64,000 nucleotides of DNA, from positions 20,511-84,510 of the forward strand of contig CAYIXE010000001.1 in the NCBI GenBank assembly GCA_964367095.1, read 5' to 3'. Position 1 is the first letter of the stretch. Each line of letters begins with the position of its first letter. The DNA is from UBA927 sp964367095 (GTDB taxonomy: Bacteria; Patescibacteriota; Microgenomatia; UBA10105; UBA927). A program made the translations under genes and the position numbers. This document shows, piece after piece, positions 61,717-64,000 of the stretch. The notes beneath the pieces were generated by a model. That model worked only from the letters and a program-made list of their open reading frames with translations. It was not told the origin of the DNA and did not search any database.

Positions 61717-62520
61717 CTAAACCGAAGACCAGTCCTGTTGATTTTCAAACAGGGCGTCATGAAATTCCCAGAACTTACCCTGATCGCGTGCGCACTCTAT
61801 AGCTTCTGAAGCCTTTTGTGCGCGTGGATGAATACTTATAAGTGGGAAATGTTTTAATACCAATTGCACTTTGCCGTCATAATCCTTCATGAGTTGGGTG
61901 ATGGTAGGATATACACGGGCACAAAATGGACATTGGAAATCAGTATACTCCACAAAAGTAATCTTGGCGTCTTTAGGACCCTTTGTTTGAGCGTTTCCTA
62001 CATCTACATTTTTGCGTTCAATTGCCTTGTCTGCTGTACCATTTATCTCTTCATCAAATACCTTTTTAAATTCCTCGAAGGGCAAAGCGCCTGAAATAAA
62101 TCTGCCGTTTACAAAAAACGCGGGCGTCCCATTGACACCAAGCGTCGCTCCCTGTTTTGCATCCGCATCAACGATAGACTTTTTTTCTCCATCATTCATA
62201 CATTTAACAATCTTATTGCCGTCGGCCTTTGCAATTTTTGCCATCGCTTTCATCGCATCATCAAATGTCTTATATTTTGATTTCGGCACGCCAGCTGCTT
62301 GTCCCGCACCTACACCAGCAGGTGTCCCGCCGCCGCTTTGCAAATACGAAACCTTGGTATATAACGATCCGATCAAAAACGATGCAATCACTAAAAGCCC
62401 TACAAGAATCATCTGAGGCTTTGACATAGAGCCGACTGACTGTACGGGAAGAGTTTGTGAATATGGTTGAGGAAAAACTTCTCTACTTTGCTTTCGTTTG
62501 GCTGATGGTTTTTGTTTCAT
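61717..62520 (-). CDS. DsbA-like thiol oxidoreductase with permuted domain order
   Basis: About 267 residues from ATG 62520. A basic N-terminal tail, a membrane helix (37-55), a Gly/Ala linker, then a thioredoxin-type domain in two swapped halves. First comes the half that usually ends a DsbA-like fold: FDDAMKAMAKIAKADGNK, ATLGVNGTPAFFVNGRF (cis-Pro about 133) and LPFEEFKKVFDEEI. Then a linker and the half that usually begins it: AKITFVEYTDFQCPFCARVY (CPFC 197-200), LVLKHFPLISIHPRAQKA and DQGKFWEFHDALFENQQ, ending soon after. It would act outside the membrane on disulfides. Confidence 0.8.
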   Translation of the reverse strand: MKQKPSAKRKQSREVFPQPYSQTLPVQSVGSMSKPQMILVGLLVIASFLIGSLYTKVSYLQSGGGTPAGVGAGQAAGVPKSKYKTFDDAMKAMAKIAKADGNKIVKCMNDGEKKSIVDADAKQGATLGVNGTPAFFVNGRFISGALPFEEFKKVFDEEINGTADKAIERKNVDVGNAQTKGPKDAKITFVEYTDFQCPFCARVYPTITQLMKDYDGKVQLVLKHFPLISIHPRAQKASEAIECARDQGKFWEFHDALFENQQDWSSV

Positions 62521-62529
62521 ATAGAAATT

Positions 62530-62558
62530 ATTATAAAAAAGAACCACATAAATTACAA
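62530..62558 (-). promoter_or_regulatory. Promoter for the DsbA-like gene
   Basis: Minus strand: TTGTAA (62558-62553), a 17-base spacer, TATAAT (62535-62530), nine bases, ATG at 62520. Predicted leader of only two or three bases. Confidence 0.6.
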
Positions 62559-62582
62559 GGTGCTAAATATGACATAATAAAA

Positions 62583-62612
62583 TGGAAATTCTATGACAAT
62601 CATTGTTATAAT
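62583..62612 (+). promoter_or_regulatory. Promoter for the MacA-like gene
   Basis: TGGAAA (62583-62588), an 18-base spacer, TATAAT (62607-62612), six bases, ATG at 62619. The -35 box is weak; the spacing predicts a leaderless transcript. Confidence 0.5.
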
Positions 62613-62618
62613 AAAGTA

Positions 62619-63623
62619 ATGAAAATTATTCGCAAATTTTGGTACATCCTTGCTATCGTAGTCATTCTCGGCATACTTTTTCTTCCTCGCATGGTAATAG
62701 GTACGACAAAGTCCCCCAAAAAACAACAGTACACTACGGTCAAACGTCATGATGTGAAAGAAACACTAACCCTATCAGGAAAAATCGATGCGATGGAAAA
62801 AGCAACGCTTAAATTTCAAACATCAGGAAAACTCTCATGGGTGGGAGTAAAAGAGGGCGACAAAGTCAGCAAATATCAAGCACTCGCATCTCTGGATCAA
62901 CGAGATGTGAAAAAAACTTTAGAAAAAAAACTAAATTCTTATATGACAGATCGCTGGAACTTTGACCAAACACAGGATGATTATGAAGGGAAAATTATAA
63001 GTGACGCGTTCAAAAGAATTATAGACAAAACACAATTTACTCTCAACAACTCCGTGTTGGATGTAGAGATTTCAAACCTCGCAATAGAATATGCCACACT
63101 CATCACACCTATTGAGGGTATCGTCACAAAGATCGATGCCAAAAATGCAGGGGTAAACATTACTCCTGCAACTGCCGAATTTGAAGTAATCAACCCAAAC
63201 TCTCTCTACCTATCAGTAACAGCAGACCAAGGGGAGGTTACTAAAATTGCGCAGGGTTTGTCGGGCGACATTACGTTTGACGCATTTACGCAAATGCGCT
63301 ATGTAGGTACTATTTCAGCAATCGGCTTTACTCCCAAATCAGGTGAAAGCAGCACGGTATATGAAGTAAAGGTCACACTGGCAAACCCCACTGATACAAC
63401 GTTTCGCATAGGCATGACCGCTGATGCGATCTTTACGACCAGATCCGCAAAAGACGTACTTTCCGTACCCTCATCCGCGATAACTACCAAAAATGGCAAA
63501 TCCTATGTCCAGAAACTCGTCCGTGATAAACCTGTACAAACATTGGTAACCCTCGGCGAGGAATACGATAGCGACAGGATAATTCTGTCAGGTTTGTCTG
63601 AAGGTGACGTTATCAATGATTAA
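62619..63623 (+). CDS. Periplasmic adaptor / membrane fusion protein (MacA/HlyD type)
   Basis: About 334 residues from ATG 62619 (MKIIRKFWYILAIVV); the earlier open frame from 62457 overlaps the divergent gene. One N-terminal membrane helix, then a lipoyl-like half (LSGKIDAMEKATLKFQTSG, VKEGDKVSKYQALASLD), a short helical hairpin, the second lipoyl half (ITPIEGIVTKIDAKNAG), and beta-barrel and membrane-proximal domains (RIGMTADAIFTT, VPSSAITTKNGK). It would couple to the ABC protein that follows. The hairpin is short and no outer-membrane partner is seen, consistent with a single-membrane cell. Confidence 0.88.
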   Translation: MKIIRKFWYILAIVVILGILFLPRMVIGTTKSPKKQQYTTVKRHDVKETLTLSGKIDAMEKATLKFQTSGKLSWVGVKEGDKVSKYQALASLDQRDVKKTLEKKLNSYMTDRWNFDQTQDDYEGKIISDAFKRIIDKTQFTLNNSVLDVEISNLAIEYATLITPIEGIVTKIDAKNAGVNITPATAEFEVINPNSLYLSVTADQGEVTKIAQGLSGDITFDAFTQMRYVGTISAIGFTPKSGESSTVYEVKVTLANPTDTTFRIGMTADAIFTTRSAKDVLSVPSSAITTKNGKSYVQKLVRDKPVQTLVTLGEEYDSDRIILSGLSEGDVIND

Positions 63624-64000
63624 ACTTTCCCACGTTTCCAAAAAATATTCTATAGATGGTGAGACCATCTTCACCGCTCTTGATGATGTTTCCGTCACAA
63701 TTCGAGATGGAGAATTCGTCAGTATCATAGGTCCATCAGGAAGCGGCAAATCAACACTCATGCATATCATCGGACTTCTTGATACACCAAGCTCTGGAGA
63801 TATCCTTATCAATGATCAAAATATCGCATCTCTCACCGACAATGAACTTTCTCATCTACGACAAGTGATGGTAGGATTTGTCTTCCAACAATTTAACCTC
63901 ATAAACAAACTCACTATACTTGAAAACGTCGTGATGCCTACCATTTATTCACACATACCACTCACCTTCAACCCAAAAATGCGTGGCATGGAACTTCTCA
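63616..64000 (+). CDS. ABC transporter ATP-binding protein, MacB/LolD type (partial)
   Basis: The first 128 codons of an ABC ATPase; it continues past the window. MIKLSHVSKKYSIDGE opens the domain, Walker A is GPSGSGKSTLMHIIGLLD, and the Q-loop is VGFVFQQFNLINKLT. These fit the MacB/LolD/YknY group. ATG 63616 overlaps the last eight bases of the adaptor gene, so both are in one operon and likely form an exporter of lipids, peptides or toxic compounds. Confidence 0.9.
   Translation, partial: MIKLSHVSKKYSIDGETIFTALDDVSVTIRDGEFVSIIGPSGSGKSTLMHIIGLLDTPSSGDILINDQNIASLTDNELSHLRQVMVGFVFQQFNLINKLTILENVVMPTIYSHIPLTFNPKMRGMELL

Noticed and set aside
1..64000. CRISPR arrays, rRNA, tRNA or insertion sequences
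   Set aside because: No regularly spaced repeats, rRNA-like stretches, cloverleaf candidates or transposase frames were noticed on either strand; a dedicated tRNA scan could not be run.
1..64000. Recoded UGA (Gly) as in some CPR lineages
   Set aside because: Many genes end in TGA, frames are full length under the standard code, and an SPF-type RF2 is present.

Overview
The window looks like part of a chromosome from a Candidate Phyla Radiation (Patescibacteria) bacterium, most likely a Microgenomates-type lineage. This is inferred from gene style and content only. Support: moderate-to-low GC by eye, genes packed end to end with at least 15 ATGA stop/start overlaps, no stretch over 300 bases without a gene, a surface protein with a Thr/Pro linker, and very many polytopic glycosyltransferases. 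UGA works as an ordinary stop and a release factor 2 gene with its SPF motif is present, so the genetic code is standard rather than the Gracilibacteria/SR1 code.

Region 1 (1-3450, minus strand) is accessory: the first codons of a GT2 glycosyltransferase, a DUF4143-type ATPase with a near-consensus promoter, a GT4 glycosyltransferase, a truncated Bro-N antirepressor remnant and a HicB/HicA toxin-antitoxin pair.

Region 2 (about 3.5-45.6 kb) is a very large cell-surface glycan locus. It holds 19 large integral membrane proteins of GT-C or GT-C-like type: five PTPS-related, three YfhO-like, five ArnT/PMT-like with an xDE motif, two with a GD(Q/E)GR motif, one other DE-type GT39-like, two MptB-like and one GT87-like. 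With them are GT2 and GT4 cytoplasmic transferases, polyprenyl-phosphate-sugar synthase-like GT2 proteins (one fused to GtrA), a Wzx-type flippase and a methyltransferase. Almost all are on the minus strand. A four-gene plus-strand island (16822-24088) interrupts the array.

Region 3 (45.5-50.5 kb) supplies activated sugars: a GDP-mannose 4,6-dehydratase-type enzyme, UDP-glucose dehydrogenase, and RfbD, RfbB and RfbA for dTDP-rhamnose. No rfbC is seen here.

Region 4 (50.5-59.3 kb, minus strand) is housekeeping and envelope: a CAP-domain membrane protein, a t6A-modification cluster (TsaB, TsaC, TsaE), VanZ, a surface protein, a coiled-coil plus C39-like peptidase directly after FtsE-FtsX, and prfB. 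tsaE carries two palindromic repeat elements inside its coding sequence.

Region 5 (59.3-64 kb) has ruvC, ruvA and ruvB on the plus strand, a DsbA-like thiol oxidoreductase whose halves are in reversed (circularly permuted) order, and the start of a MacA/MacB-like exporter. ruvA contains 100 Ns flanked by identical 55-bp copies. This is an assembly join, and the gene is intact once the duplicate is collapsed.

A recurring signal is a -10 box about six or seven bases before the start codon at the first genes of transcription units, suggesting leaderless mRNAs there and translational coupling inside operons.
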